From JAHJQZ01 sp963676075 (lineage in GTDB: Bacteria > Pseudomonadota > Alphaproteobacteria > Rhizobiales > Devosiaceae): a DNA stretch of 64,000 nucleotides. Below are positions 36,004 to 45,788 of this stretch, one piece after another (the first letter of the stretch is position 1; each line of letters opens with the position of its first letter). The stretch is taken from positions 186,001 through 250,000 of the forward strand of contig CAXXNZ010000013.1 of NCBI GenBank assembly GCA_963676075.2, written 5' to 3'. The translations under genes and the position numbers were made by a program. The notes under the pieces are model-generated. The model did no database searches. It had not been told where the DNA came from and was given only the letters and a program-made list of their open reading frames with translations.

Positions 36004-36987
36004 TCAGACGCTTATCGCGAGGTTGGCGGCGCTCTCCGGCAGATCCTGCCCGAACACGCGCTGATAGAACTCCGCCACGACCGGACGTTCGAGCTCGTCG
36101 CACTTGTTGAGGAAGGTCAGACGGAAGGCAAACCCGAGATCGCCGCCGAAGATCTCGGCATTCTCGGCCCAGGTCAGCACCGTGCGCGGGCTCATCACCG
36201 TCGACAAATCGCCGTTGATGAAGGCGGAGCGCGTCAGATCGGCGAGGCGCACCATGTTCGCGACGGTCTTCTGGCCCTCTTCGGTCTTGGCATAGGACTT
36301 GGCCTTGGCCAGAACGATGCCGGCTTCCTTGTCGTGCGGCAGATAGTTCAGCGTGGTGACGATCGACCAGCGGTCCATCTGGCCCTGGTTGATCTGCTGG
36401 GTGCCGTGATAAAGCCCCGAGGTGTCCCCGAGACCAATGGTGTTGGTCGTCGAGAACAGGCGGAAGGCCGGATGCGGGGTGATGACCCTGTTCTGGTCGA
36501 GCAGGGTCAGGCGCCCGGACTGTTCGAGCACGCGCTGGATGACGAACATCACGTCCGGCCGGCCGGCGTCGTATTCGTCGAACACCAACGCGATGTTGTT
36601 CTGCACCGCCCAGGGCAGGATGCCGTCGCGGAATTCGGTGATCTGCTTGCCGTCCTTGAGGACGATGGCGTCCTTGCCGACAAGGTCGATACGCGAAACG
36701 TGGCTGTCGAGATTGACGCGGACCAGCGGCCAGTTCAGGCGCGCCGCGATCTGCTCGATATGGGTCGACTTGCCGGTGCCGTGGTAGCCTTGCACCATGA
36801 CGCGGCGGTTGTAGGCAAACCCGGCCAGGATCGCCAGCGTGGTGTTGCGGTCGAACAGATAGTCCGGATCAAGGGGGGGTACATGCGAGCTTCTCTCGGC
36901 ATATCCCTTGACCTTCATGTCGGCGTCGATCCCGAAGGTGGCGCGAATGTCGTAGTCCTGGTCCGGCAGATTGGCGAATTCGGTCAT
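36004..36987 (-). CDS. cobS: Aerobic cobaltochelatase subunit CobS
   Basis: 327 residues, an AAA+ ATPase. Walker A is GYHGTGKST (67-75) and Walker B ALVFDEYD (133-140); sensor motif FSTTNT follows. It assembles with CobT into a two-tiered ring that drives cobalt insertion by CobN. The frame opens at 37026, but the ATG at 36987 (MTEFANLPDQ) has GGGAC upstream and is the family start. Confidence 0.95.
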   Translation of the reverse strand: MTEFANLPDQDYDIRATFGIDADMKVKGYAERSSHVPPLDPDYLFDRNTTLAILAGFAYNRRVMVQGYHGTGKSTHIEQIAARLNWPLVRVNLDSHVSRIDLVGKDAIVLKDGKQITEFRDGILPWAVQNNIALVFDEYDAGRPDVMFVIQRVLEQSGRLTLLDQNRVITPHPAFRLFSTTNTIGLGDTSGLYHGTQQINQGQMDRWSIVTTLNYLPHDKEAGIVLAKAKSYAKTEEGQKTVANMVRLADLTRSAFINGDLSTVMSPRTVLTWAENAEIFGGDLGFAFRLTFLNKCDELERPVVAEFYQRVFGQDLPESAANLAISV

Positions 36988-37040
36988 TTCAGTCCCGGAG
37001 CACCCAGTGTGACGCCGTGGCGGCACCCGTGCCCTTTTCC

Positions 37041-37145
37041 TCTAGAGCATGCCCAGGAAAAGCGGATGCCGCTTTTCCGATTTGAACATGCGACCACTCA
37101 AAACCCTTTTCGAACGCTTTGATGCCATCAAAACGAGACGTGGCC
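37041..37145 (+). repeat. Dispersed mosaic intergenic repeat, copy 3
   Basis: Begins TCTAGAGCATGCCCAGGAAAAG, contains the GCGGATGCCGC hairpin and ends CCATCAAAACGAGACGTG. It shares the frame GAGC-AT-CAGGAAAAG-GG with the copy at 38447 and the CCATCAAAACG tail. The remainder of the 495-base gap (37146-37482) contains no gene or other structure that I recognise. Confidence 0.65.
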
Positions 37146-37482
37146 GAGAGGTCGCATCGATTTATTGAAAACCGGCACCTGTTCGGCCCGTCAACCGGTC
37201 TATCCGACCGGCCGATCCCGAGGGATCGGGCCTCACTCTCGCGCGGGGGCTCAGCTCGGGCGCGGTTTTCACACAGAACACTTCAAGCAAGCCGGTCTAT
37301 AGCAGCTTCCAAGCGACTGGCCTAGATGGCTGATCGGCCGCTTTGATGACAAACGAGAATTCCCGCAATTCACGCTCGTGACAAGACATTTCCCGTCAGG
37401 ATTGTCCGTTCTGCCGGTCCGGTTCGCCAAACCTTTTTCCGTCGGGTTGGGACCGGGCCGTGTCCGGTTTCAGTCCAAGGGT

Positions 37483-38121
37483 CTAGACAAAGCCCTTCTG
37501 CTTCAAATGGGTATAGGCCAGAATGATGGCGCGCAGGCGGTCTTCGGAGGCCTTGTCGCCGCCATTGGCGTCCGGGTGGTGGATCTTGACCAGTGACTTG
37601 TAGGCCTTCTTGATCTCGGCGGTCGGCGGAATGCCTTCAAGGCCAAGTGTTTCGAGCGCCCGTTTGTCAGGTTCGGCCAGACGCGTGCGCTTGTGGGTCT
37701 GCTCCGCCACGTCGGCGCCCTTGCGGCGCGCCAGGCGGGCAAAAAGATTGAGCGGGTCGCTTGCCGGCTTGCGCGAGAAGTCACGCGGTCGGGCCGAGCG
37801 CGGCTGGGCCCCGGGCTTTTGCGCCGTCATCGATTCCCATGTCGGGCGGTCGCCGTTACGGGCAGCGCGGCGGCTCATTTCCTCGATCTTGTCGGGGGTC
37901 GCGCCGGCGAAATAGTCGAATGTCTGGTTGTACTCGCGCACGTGTTCCATGCAAAACAGGTGGAACTCGCCGGCGGCGCGCCAACCCTTGGGCGCCTTGT
38001 AGAGACCGGGCTTTTCGCAGCCCTCCCACTCGCACTGCTCGATCTGGCGCTCGGGCTTGCCCTGGTGACGCGGCTTGACCCGCACACCATCAAATAACTT
38101 GGAATTGAGCTTCATCGACAT
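37483..38121 (-). CDS. J-domain (DnaJ-like) co-chaperone with C-terminal J domain
   Basis: 212 residues. An N-terminal region with CEWEGCEKPGLYKAP and a histidine/cysteine CMEH may bind a metal. The J domain is at the extreme C-terminus (about 150-212): ALETLGLEG to KSLVKIHHPDANGG, with the HPD tripeptide that stimulates Hsp70 ATPase. Such proteins are found divergent from bolA in many rhizobia, as here; the gap to bolA is only 50 bases and must hold both promoters. Confidence 0.9.
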   Translation of the reverse strand: MSMKLNSKLFDGVRVKPRHQGKPERQIEQCEWEGCEKPGLYKAPKGWRAAGEFHLFCMEHVREYNQTFDYFAGATPDKIEEMSRRAARNGDRPTWESMTAQKPGAQPRSARPRDFSRKPASDPLNLFARLARRKGADVAEQTHKRTRLAEPDKRALETLGLEGIPPTAEIKKAYKSLVKIHHPDANGGDKASEDRLRAIILAYTHLKQKGFV

Positions 38122-38171
38122 TAACTGAACACCACATCTTCACAACCAAACCGCGCCGGAGTGCCAAGCCC

Positions 38172-38450
38172 ATGAGTGTCGCCGAGACCATCACGGACAA
38201 ACTGACCGCCCGTTTTGAGCCTTCTGTGCTCGAAGTCATCGACGAGAGCCGTAAGCACGCTCATCATCATCATGATCCTCACATGTCTGGTCACCGCAAG
38301 GGCGGAGAAACCCATTTCCGGGTCAGAATCGCGACCCGGCATTTTGACGGCCTCAGCCGGGTTGCGCAACACCGGCTCGTCATGGAGGCACTTGACGACG
38401 AGATCAAGGCAGGCGTGCATGCCCTGGCCATCGAGGTGGTGAACGCCTAG
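38172..38450 (+). CDS. bolA: BolA-family protein
   Basis: 92 residues. The KH-like fold signature is GETHFRVRIATRHFDGLSRVAQHRLV, with a helical C-terminus. BolA proteins pair with monothiol glutaredoxins and bind iron-sulfur clusters, and some act in transcription. A natural HAHHHHDPH stretch (residues 29-37) lies in the loop that carries the metal-binding histidine. The TAG stop falls in the edge of a dispersed repeat. Confidence 0.92.
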   Translation: MSVAETITDKLTARFEPSVLEVIDESRKHAHHHHDPHMSGHRKGGETHFRVRIATRHFDGLSRVAQHRLVMEALDDEIKAGVHALAIEVVNA

Positions 38451-38557
38451 ATCATGTTCAGGAAAAGTGGTTTCCACTTTTGCGGTTCGAACAGGCGGCC
38501 ACTCAAGGGCTTAGGTTACATCACGCCTTGACTCCATCAAAACGTGACATGACCTAG
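38447..38557 (+). repeat. Dispersed mosaic intergenic repeat, copy 4
   Basis: Starts CTAGATCATGTTCAGGAAAAG with GTGG-TTT-CCAC as first hairpin, continues GCGGTTCGAACAGGCGGCCACTC and ends CCATCAAAACGTGACATGACC. It provides the TAG stop of bolA. From 38558 to 38703 no feature is visible. Confidence 0.7.
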
Positions 38558-38703
38558 CACGAAACATCTGCGGGATGGGTGAACAAAACCTGTCCCGGCG
38601 GGGATTTTCCGGCTTGCGGCGGCCCGATTTACGCCCCATCTTAATAGGGTCGCCGAGCTGTTCGATCAGCAACGCCGGCAGTCAGCCCGAAATCCTTGCC
38701 GTT

Positions 38704-40029
38704 TCACGCCTTGAGCGGCGTCACCCTGAGCTGCGTCAGCCGGTTGCGCTGTTTGCGCAGCACCCGGAAACGTGAGCCGTGGAAGGTGAACTGCTGGCCT
38801 TCGTTCGGGATCATCTTGGCCTCGTGGATCACGAGGCCAGCAATGGTCGTCACCTCTTCGTCGGGCAGGTGCCAGCCGAGCGACCGGTTTATGTCGCGGA
38901 TCGGCACGTCGCCGTCGATCAGATAGGACCCGTCGGCCTGCTTGAGGATGCCTTCGATCACCACGTCGTATTCGTCGGCAATGTCGCCGACGATCTCTTC
39001 CAGGATGTCTTCAAGCGTGATCAGCCCCTCGACCTCGCCATATTCGTCGATGACCAGGGCAAAATGCGTCTTGGCCTTCAAGAAGGCGCTAAGCTGGCCC
39101 GAAAGCGGTGTGGTGTCGGGCACGAACCACGGCTTGGTCGACAGCTTGACCATATTGACCTTTTCCATGTCGCCCTGGGCGCGGGCTAGCGCCCTCAACA
39201 CGTCCTTGGCATGGACGATGCCGATGATGTCGTCGGGTTCGCCGCGATAGATCGGCATGCGGGTATATGAGCTTTCCAGAACCAGTTTGATCAGGTCCGG
39301 AGCCGGCAGATTGGCATCGAGGGCGAAGATGCGTGTGCGGTGCACCATGACGTCGGACACCTCGAGCTCGCCGAAGCGGAAGACGTTCTGGATATAGGCG
39401 GCCTGGCCGGCTTCCATCTTGCCGTGTTCGGCCGAAACCTCGATCAGCCCCTCGATCTCCTCGTCGGTCAGGATGTCGACATGGCTGGCCTCGGCGACGC
39501 CCAGCAAGCGCAAGATGCCGCTCGCCGCTGCGCTCAGCAGCCAGGTGAGCGGGTAGAGCAGCACGTAGGAGACGTGCAACGGATAGGCGATGAACAGCGA
39601 AACCGGCTCCGGCTTGCGGATGGCCAAAGTCTTGGGCACTTGCTCGCCGATGACGATGTGCAGCGAGGAAAACAAAAGGAACCCCGAGACGAAAGCGACG
39701 ACATGGATCGCCGATTCCGGCAATCCGAGCGGCACCAGCAGGGGCGCGATCAGCGAGGCGGCCGTCGGCTCGCCGACCCAGCCGAGCCCCAGCGACGCCA
39801 TGGTGATGCCGAGCTGGCAATTGGCCAGATAGGGTTCGACCTTCAGCATGATCCTTTTGACGAGCTGGGCGCCGAAGGTGCCGCTTTCAGCCAGCGCCGC
39901 GATGCGGAAGCCGCGCGATTTGACCAGAGCGAATTCCGCCGCGACATAGAAGGCATTGGCGGCCAGCAGCAGCACGGCGATCGTGAGATTGACAACGGTC
40001 TCGTTCACTTGGGCGGTCTTTCCACGCAT
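38704..40029 (-). CDS. CNNM/CorC-type hemolysin-family transporter protein (paralogue A)
   Basis: 441 residues. N-terminal DUF21/CNNM membrane domain with three to four helices (about 1-180), two CBS domains (about 205-335; FALDANLPAPDLIKLVLESSYTR begins the first) and a C-terminal CorC/HlyC domain ending KQRNRLTQLRVTP. The family exports magnesium, or handles cobalt or sodium; hemolysin is a historical label. A paralogue follows at 40230-41504 on the same strand. The start may be the internal GTG of VNETVVNLT. Confidence 0.9.
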   Translation of the reverse strand: MRGKTAQVNETVVNLTIAVLLLAANAFYVAAEFALVKSRGFRIAALAESGTFGAQLVKRIMLKVEPYLANCQLGITMASLGLGWVGEPTAASLIAPLLVPLGLPESAIHVVAFVSGFLLFSSLHIVIGEQVPKTLAIRKPEPVSLFIAYPLHVSYVLLYPLTWLLSAAASGILRLLGVAEASHVDILTDEEIEGLIEVSAEHGKMEAGQAAYIQNVFRFGELEVSDVMVHRTRIFALDANLPAPDLIKLVLESSYTRMPIYRGEPDDIIGIVHAKDVLRALARAQGDMEKVNMVKLSTKPWFVPDTTPLSGQLSAFLKAKTHFALVIDEYGEVEGLITLEDILEEIVGDIADEYDVVIEGILKQADGSYLIDGDVPIRDINRSLGWHLPDEEVTTIAGLVIHEAKMIPNEGQQFTFHGSRFRVLRKQRNRLTQLRVTPLKA

Positions 40030-40130
40030 ATGCCGGCATGGTCAGCACCGGCCCGAAGCATTCTTGTTGGCTTTGGCCATGTTTTGACCGTTTCGGCCCG
40101 ATGGCGCAAGCCGAGGTGTTCGCTCACGGC

Positions 40131-40236
40131 CAGAGCGTTTTCAGGAACCGAAGGTCCGCGCAGGCGAACAATCGTCACCGGTTTTCCGGCTGAGCCCGCC
40201 GAAGCCTCGCAAACGCGACAAAACAATGACTAGGTC
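40131..40236 (+). repeat. Dispersed mosaic intergenic repeat, copy 5 (variant)
   Basis: AGAGCGTTTTCAGGAACCG, then AAGGTCCGCG, GGTTTTCCGGCTGA and ACAAAACAATGACTAGGTC. The AACCGAAGGTCCGCG block is shared with the copy at 60184, and the ACAAAACAAT-TAGGTC tail with copies 1 and 2. The cta at 40230-40232 is the TAG stop of the neighbouring CNNM gene. Confidence 0.6.
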
Positions 40237-41504
40237 TTGTCCGTCGTCGGCGTAACGCGCAGTTGCGTCAGGCGGTTGCGCTGTTTCTTTTTCACCTCGA
40301 AGCGAAAGCCGTGGAAGGTGAATTGCTGGCCGGCCAGCGGGATCATCTTGGCCTCATGGATGACAAGGCCGGCAATTGTCGTCGCCTCGTCGTCCGGCAT
40401 TGACCAGTTGAGCGTGCGGTTGACGTCGCGGACGGGGATGTCGCCGTCGATTAGATAGGACCCGTCCGTCTGCTTCAGTATGCCCTGGATGACCTCGTCA
40501 TATTCGTCGGCGATGTCGCCGACGATTTCCTCGAGAATATCCTCGAGTGCGATCAGGCCCTGCACGTCGCCATATTCGTCCACCACCAGCGCCGAATGCA
40601 CCTTGGCCTTCAAAAAGGCGTTGAGCTGGGCCGACAGCGGCGTGGTATCGGGCACGAACCATGGCTTGGCGACGAGTTTCTCGATGGCGATGCGCGTGAG
40701 GTCGCCCTCGGCACGATAGAGCGCCCGCACCACGTCCTTGGCATGAAGAATGCCGATGATGTCGTCGGGCTCGCCGCGATAAAGCGGCAACCGTGTGTAG
40801 GGGCTTTCGAGCACGCCCTTGATCAGCTCGTCGACCGGTAGGTCGGCATCGAGCGCGGCGATGCGGGTGCGATGCACCATGACATCGGAAACCTCGAGAT
40901 CCTTGAGGTCGAGAATGCCGCCGAGCATGTCGCGGTCGCCCTTCTTGACCTCACCCTCCTCGTGCAGCAGGTCGACGGTGCCGCGAATTTCCTCGGTGCC
41001 GGTAATGCCCGAACGCGTGTCCTTGCCGGTGGCGCCGATCAGGCGCAGCACCGAGCGCACCACCGCCTGCACGGCAAAGGTGACGGGTGCGAAAACGGCG
41101 ACGACGACGCGTATGACCGGCGCGACCGCCAGAGCAAAGGCGTCCGGATGATTGATGGCCCAGGTCTTGGGCAACACCTCGGCGAACACCACCACCGCCA
41201 GCGTCATGCCGAGCGTGGCGTAAACGACGCCGCTGTCCCCGAAAATGGCGATCAGCACGCTCGTCGCCAGCGCCGAAGCGAGGATGTTGACGAGATTGTT
41301 TCCGAGCAGCAGCCCTCCGAGCAGCTTTTCCTTGTCGGAGGTGAGCAGTTCCACTGTTTCGGCCCGTTTCGAACCGGACTTGCGCATGGCGCGCATCCGC
41401 GCCCGCGAGGCGGCGGTCAGCGCCGTCTCCGAGCCGGAAAAGAACGCCGACAGCATCAACAGGACAATGATCCCCGTGATGGTCCCCCACATGGCGGTGA
41501 TCAT
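40230..41504 (-). CDS. CNNM/CorC-type hemolysin-family transporter protein (paralogue B)
   Basis: 424 residues with the same order as its neighbour: CNNM membrane domain (LSAFFSGSETALTAASRARM near the start, typical of CorB), two CBS domains and the CorC/HlyC end (KKQRNRLTQLRVTPT). The CBS and C-terminal parts are strongly alike in both (KPWFVPDTTPL, GDIADEYD, QADGSYLIDGD versus QTDGSYLIDGD), while the membrane domains differ. Four bases overlap with aroB, so it is coupled to that gene. Confidence 0.92.
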   Translation of the reverse strand: MITAMWGTITGIIVLLMLSAFFSGSETALTAASRARMRAMRKSGSKRAETVELLTSDKEKLLGGLLLGNNLVNILASALATSVLIAIFGDSGVVYATLGMTLAVVVFAEVLPKTWAINHPDAFALAVAPVIRVVVAVFAPVTFAVQAVVRSVLRLIGATGKDTRSGITGTEEIRGTVDLLHEEGEVKKGDRDMLGGILDLKDLEVSDVMVHRTRIAALDADLPVDELIKGVLESPYTRLPLYRGEPDDIIGILHAKDVVRALYRAEGDLTRIAIEKLVAKPWFVPDTTPLSAQLNAFLKAKVHSALVVDEYGDVQGLIALEDILEEIVGDIADEYDEVIQGILKQTDGSYLIDGDIPVRDVNRTLNWSMPDDEATTIAGLVIHEAKMIPLAGQQFTFHGFRFEVKKKQRNRLTQLRVTPTTDKT

Positions 41505-42616
41505 GGGTTGAGTTGTTCCTCCAGAAATTCCCGCACAGCCGCGGGATCGACCTGCTTCTCGATGAAGCTTTCACCAATTCCGCGCGTCAGGATGAAGGTC
41601 AGCGCGCCGCGCTCGACCTTCTTGTCCTGGGCGATGGCTGTCATCAGTGTCTCGATGTCCATCGGCTCGCCCGGAATGTCCGCCAATGTGGTGGGCAGAC
41701 CCGCCGATTGCAAATGCCGGGCGACGCGCACCGCGTCCTGGGACGGGCAGAGCCCGAGTTTGACCGAGAACTGGTGGGCCAGCACCGTGCCGATGGCGAC
41801 GCCTTCGCCATGGATCAGGCGCTGTGTGTATCCTGTCGCCTTTTCGAGCGCATGCCCGAATGTGTGGCCGAGATTGAGCAGAGCCCTTACGCCAGCTTCC
41901 TTTTCGTCGGCGAGGACGAACCGCGCCTTGGCGGCGCAGGCGCGGGCGATGGCTTCGGCGCGGGCCGGGCCGGCGTCATAGATCTCGGGTCGGTTGGCCT
42001 CCAGCCAGTTGAAATAGTCGGCGTCGTCGATCAGCCCGTATTTGGCCACCTCGGCATAGCCGGCACGGAACTCGCGTTCGGGCAGGGTGTCGTAGACGTC
42101 GAGATCGGCGAGCACCAGCCGCGGCTGGTGGAAGGCGCCGAACAGGTTCTTGCCATAGGGTGTGTTGATGCCGGTCTTGCCGCCGACCGAACTGTCGACC
42201 TGGGCCAGAAGCGAGGTCGGCATCTGGACGAAATCCATGCCACGCCGGGTCACCGAGGCGGCAAAGCCGGCAAGATCGCCGACGACGCCGCCACCAAAGG
42301 CGATGACCAGATCCTTGCGTTCCAGTTTCGCCGCCAGCAGTCCCTCGACCACCTGGATCAGATAGGGGTAGCTCTTGGTGGCCTCGCCTGCCGGCACAAT
42401 GATGACTTCATAGCCGATGCCGGCGTCATCAAGGCTTGCCGTCAGGCGCGGCAGCTGCGCCTTGGCGACGTTCTCGTCGGTGACGATGCCGTAGCGTGCC
42501 CCCGCGAAACGCTCCTTCAGCATGGTGCCGGCGCGTTCGATGAGGCCATGGCCGACATGGATGTCGTAGGGGCTCTCGGGCAAGGCGATGGGGACGATGC
42601 GGGGTGTGTCAGTCAT
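41501..42616 (-). CDS. aroB: 3-dehydroquinate synthase
   Basis: 371 residues, the usual length. NAD-binding and metal-binding landmarks are AFGGGVVGDLAGFAAS, SLLAQVDSSVGGKTGIN, GHTFGHALE and HGEGVAIG. It converts DAHP to 3-dehydroquinate in the shikimate pathway in the cytosol. The ATG at 42616 (MTDTPRIVP) lies within the end of aroK (8-base overlap); the longer frame to 42688 is aroK sequence in another frame. Confidence 0.96.
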   Translation of the reverse strand: MTDTPRIVPIALPESPYDIHVGHGLIERAGTMLKERFAGARYGIVTDENVAKAQLPRLTASLDDAGIGYEVIIVPAGEATKSYPYLIQVVEGLLAAKLERKDLVIAFGGGVVGDLAGFAASVTRRGMDFVQMPTSLLAQVDSSVGGKTGINTPYGKNLFGAFHQPRLVLADLDVYDTLPEREFRAGYAEVAKYGLIDDADYFNWLEANRPEIYDAGPARAEAIARACAAKARFVLADEKEAGVRALLNLGHTFGHALEKATGYTQRLIHGEGVAIGTVLAHQFSVKLGLCPSQDAVRVARHLQSAGLPTTLADIPGEPMDIETLMTAIAQDKKVERGALTFILTRGIGESFIEKQVDPAAVREFLEEQLNP

Positions 42617-43235
42617 GGATGTCTTTGCTGAATTGGGCGGCGAGGGCGTCGATAATGTCGCGAACGATGACGTCATGCGGCACATCACGTGAATTGATGG
42701 TCAGATCGGCCTCGGCATAGATCGGGCTGCGTTTTTCGATCAGTTCGCTGAGCGTCTGGCGCGGATTGGCGGTCTTGAGAAGCGGCCTGTTGGCGCGGCG
42801 CGATACGCGTGCGAACAGCGTGTCGAGATCGGCACTGAGCCAGATGCTGACGCCGTGGCTGCGGATCAGGTCCCGGGTTTCCGGGTTGATGAAGGCGCCG
42901 CCGCCGGTGCCGAGCACGATGTCCTTTTCCGCCATCAGCCTTGCGATGACACGCACCTCTCCGGCGCGGAAATCGCCTTCGCCGTGGACCTCGAAAATGT
43001 CGGGAATGGACATGCCTGCAGCGGATTCGATTTCGGCATCGGAATCGAGAAAATGCCGGCCGAGCACGTTGGCAAGCCGCCGCCCGATCGTGGTTTTGCC
43101 GGCGCCCATCATGCCGATCAGCACGATCGGACGCCCGCGCAATCCGGCGATCACAGCCGCGATCTGCGTGCCGGAGGCCACCTGCTCGCCGCGTCTGCGT
43201 TCACCGTCCTCACCATGCGTCCGCGCCTGGTTCAT
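42609..43235 (-). CDS. aroK: Shikimate kinase
   Basis: 208 residues. P-loop GMMGAGKTT (41-49), shikimate-binding DSDAEIE and LGTGGGAF, and the lid region RRANRPLLKT. It phosphorylates shikimate at the 3-hydroxyl. The ATG at 43235 starts a polar tail of about 30 residues ahead of the kinase core, a length seen in rhizobial AroK. Coupled to aroB. Confidence 0.95.
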   Translation of the reverse strand: MNQARTHGEDGERRRGEQVASGTQIAAVIAGLRGRPIVLIGMMGAGKTTIGRRLANVLGRHFLDSDAEIESAAGMSIPDIFEVHGEGDFRAGEVRVIARLMAEKDIVLGTGGGAFINPETRDLIRSHGVSIWLSADLDTLFARVSRRANRPLLKTANPRQTLSELIEKRSPIYAEADLTINSRDVPHDVIVRDIIDALAAQFSKDIHD

Positions 43236-43418
43236 GCCTGATCCTTTGCCGGGGATACGTCTCGACCGGGTCGATAAATGCCATGGCAGGGGTGAAAGCC
43301 GCAAGCCGAACAACGTTTCGTCCTGTGCGCCCCATCCGGCATGGCCTTGAAAGCGAGGGCCAAATGGGGGCAAAGTCAAATGATTATCGGTTCCGACGGA
43401 GTTCGAGCCCCCAGCGCC

Positions 43419-43568
43419 ATGCCCAGCCTCATCCGCTTCCTCATTGTTGTGCTCTTTCTCGGCGGACTGGCCTATGCCGGCATGTTGTCGCTGTCCATTT
43501 TCGTCGACCCGCCTGAAAAGGTCGTGACGATGAAGGTTCCGGCGCGCGACCTGTTTGGTGACAGCTAA
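43419..43568 (+). CDS. Small single-helix membrane protein
   Basis: 49 residues: MPSLIRFLIVVLFLGGLAY begins a single membrane helix, followed by a short periplasmic tail (FVDPPEKVVTMKVPARDLFG). Comparable 45-60 residue proteins lie between aroK and xerD in other rhizobia, sometimes mislabelled histidine kinase. An ATG at 43380 with GGGGG upstream would add 13 residues. Function unknown. It ends 13 bases before xerD. Confidence 0.7.
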   Translation: MPSLIRFLIVVLFLGGLAYAGMLSLSIFVDPPEKVVTMKVPARDLFGDS

Positions 43569-43581
43569 TGCCGGATGGGAG

Positions 43582-44509
<928 letters not shown>

Positions 44510-44588
44510 CAGGTGAGGGCGCACTAGCCACTTTCCAGCCAAATTGGCGCTGCATGAAGCGCCCGGTTCTTCCAGAAACGGCAGTCAG

Positions 44589-45551
44589 ATGCAGTCCTAT
44601 CTCGATTTTGAAAAGCCCGTCGCCGAATTGCAGGGCAAGATCCAGGAACTCAAGTCGCTCGCGAACACCGACCAGGCGGTCTCGATCGACGAGGAAGTGT
44701 CCCGGTTGCAGGCCCGCGCTGACGAGGCGCTGACCGACATCTACAAAAAGCTCACGCCCTGGCAGAAGACCCAGGTCGCCCGCCATCCGCAGCGTCCGCA
44801 TTTCACCGATTACGCCTCGGCGCTGATCACCGAATTCGTGCCACTCGCCGGCGACCGTAAGTTTTCCGAGGACGCCGCCATCCAGGCGGTTTCGGACGCT
44901 TCCGCGGCACCCCGGTTGCCGTCATCGGCACGGAGAAGGGGTCGAGCACCGAAACCCGGCTCAAGCACAATTTTGGCATGGCCCGACCCGAGGGCTACCG
45001 CAAGGCCGTGCGCGTCATGGAAATGGCCGACAAGTTCGACCTGCCGATCCTGTCGTTCGTTCGACACCTCCGGCGCCTATCCCGGTATCGGCGCCGAGGA
45101 ACGCGGACAGGCCGAGGCCATTGCCCGTTCGACCGACTTGAGCCTGATGGTCGGGGTGCCGAACCTTTCCATCATCATCGGGGAAGGCGGCTCGGGCGGC
45201 GCCATCGCTATCGCCGTTGCCAACAAGGTGCTGATGCTCGAGCATGCCATCTATTCGGTCATCTCGCCCGAAGCCGGCGCCTCGATCCTGTTCCGCGATC
45301 CGGCCAAGGCGCCGGAAATGGCGGCGGCCCAGAAGATCACCGCCAACGATCTTTTGTCGCTGGGGATCATCGATGCCATCATCAAGGAGCCGATCGGCGG
45401 TGCCCATCGCCATCAGGAGGCGATCATGAAGGCGACCGCAACCGAGATCGAAACCTTCCTCGGCGAGTTTGCGAATTTCTCACGTGAGCAGTTGCGCGAG
45501 CATCGCCGCGACAAGTTCCTCAAGATGACGACATCCATCACGCCGGCGTGA
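44589..45551 (+). CDS. accA: Acetyl-CoA carboxylase carboxyltransferase subunit alpha (two frameshifts in this sequence)
   Basis: About 320 residues after repair. It starts MQSYLDFEKPVAELQGKIQELK and carries GEGGSGGAIAIAVANKVLMLEH, the oxyanion-hole glycine region. With AccD it transfers carboxyl from biotin to acetyl-CoA, the first step of fatty acid synthesis. A base is missing at 44898-44899 (GGG read as GG), and one extra T is present at 45060-45061. The stretch between, read in the next frame, gives GTPVAVIGTEKGSSTETR to FDLPILSFV, exactly the family. Essential in bacteria, so these are probably sequencing errors. Confidence 0.9.
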   Translation: MQSYLDFEKPVAELQGKIQELKSLANTDQAVSIDEEVSRLQARADEALTDIYKKLTPWQKTQVARHPQRPHFTDYASALITEFVPLAGDRKFSEDAAIQAVSDASAAPRLPSSARRRGRAPKPGSSTILAWPDPRATARPCASWKWPTSSTCRSCRSFDTSGAYPGIGAEERGQAEAIARSTDLSLMVGVPNLSIIIGEGGSGGAIAIAVANKVLMLEHAIYSVISPEAGASILFRDPAKAPEMAAAQKITANDLLSLGIIDAIIKEPIGGAHRHQEAIMKATATEIETFLGEFANFSREQLREHRRDKFLKMTTSITPA

Positions 45552-45583
45552 GACCATTCGGTGCGCCGCATTTTCGTGATACT

Positions 45584-45692
45584 GGAGTGTTTTCAGGAAT
45601 AGTGGACACCATTTTTCTGGTTCGAAAACACGACTATTCAAAGACATAGAGCAGATCAGACGATTCCACCTAAACGTGATCAGCTCTAGGCC
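45584..45692 (+). repeat. Dispersed mosaic intergenic repeat, copy 6
   Basis: CTGGAGTGTTTTCAGGAATAG, GTGGACACCA hairpin, TTCTGGTTCGAAAACACGAC, then CAGATCAGACGATTCC and AAACGTGATCAGCTC. It shares the TTTTCAGGAA start with copies 4 and 5 and the CAGATCAG-CGAT tail with the copy at 60184. A GGTTAC/GTAACC inverted repeat follows at 45719-45738. Confidence 0.65.
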
Positions 45693-45788
45693 GGAATAGT
45701 GGTTGCACAAAGGGGCATGGTTACGCCCGGGTAACCACTTGATGTTCATATCGAGGGTTGAACGGGCGCGTGACGCCCGAGGCAGCGT

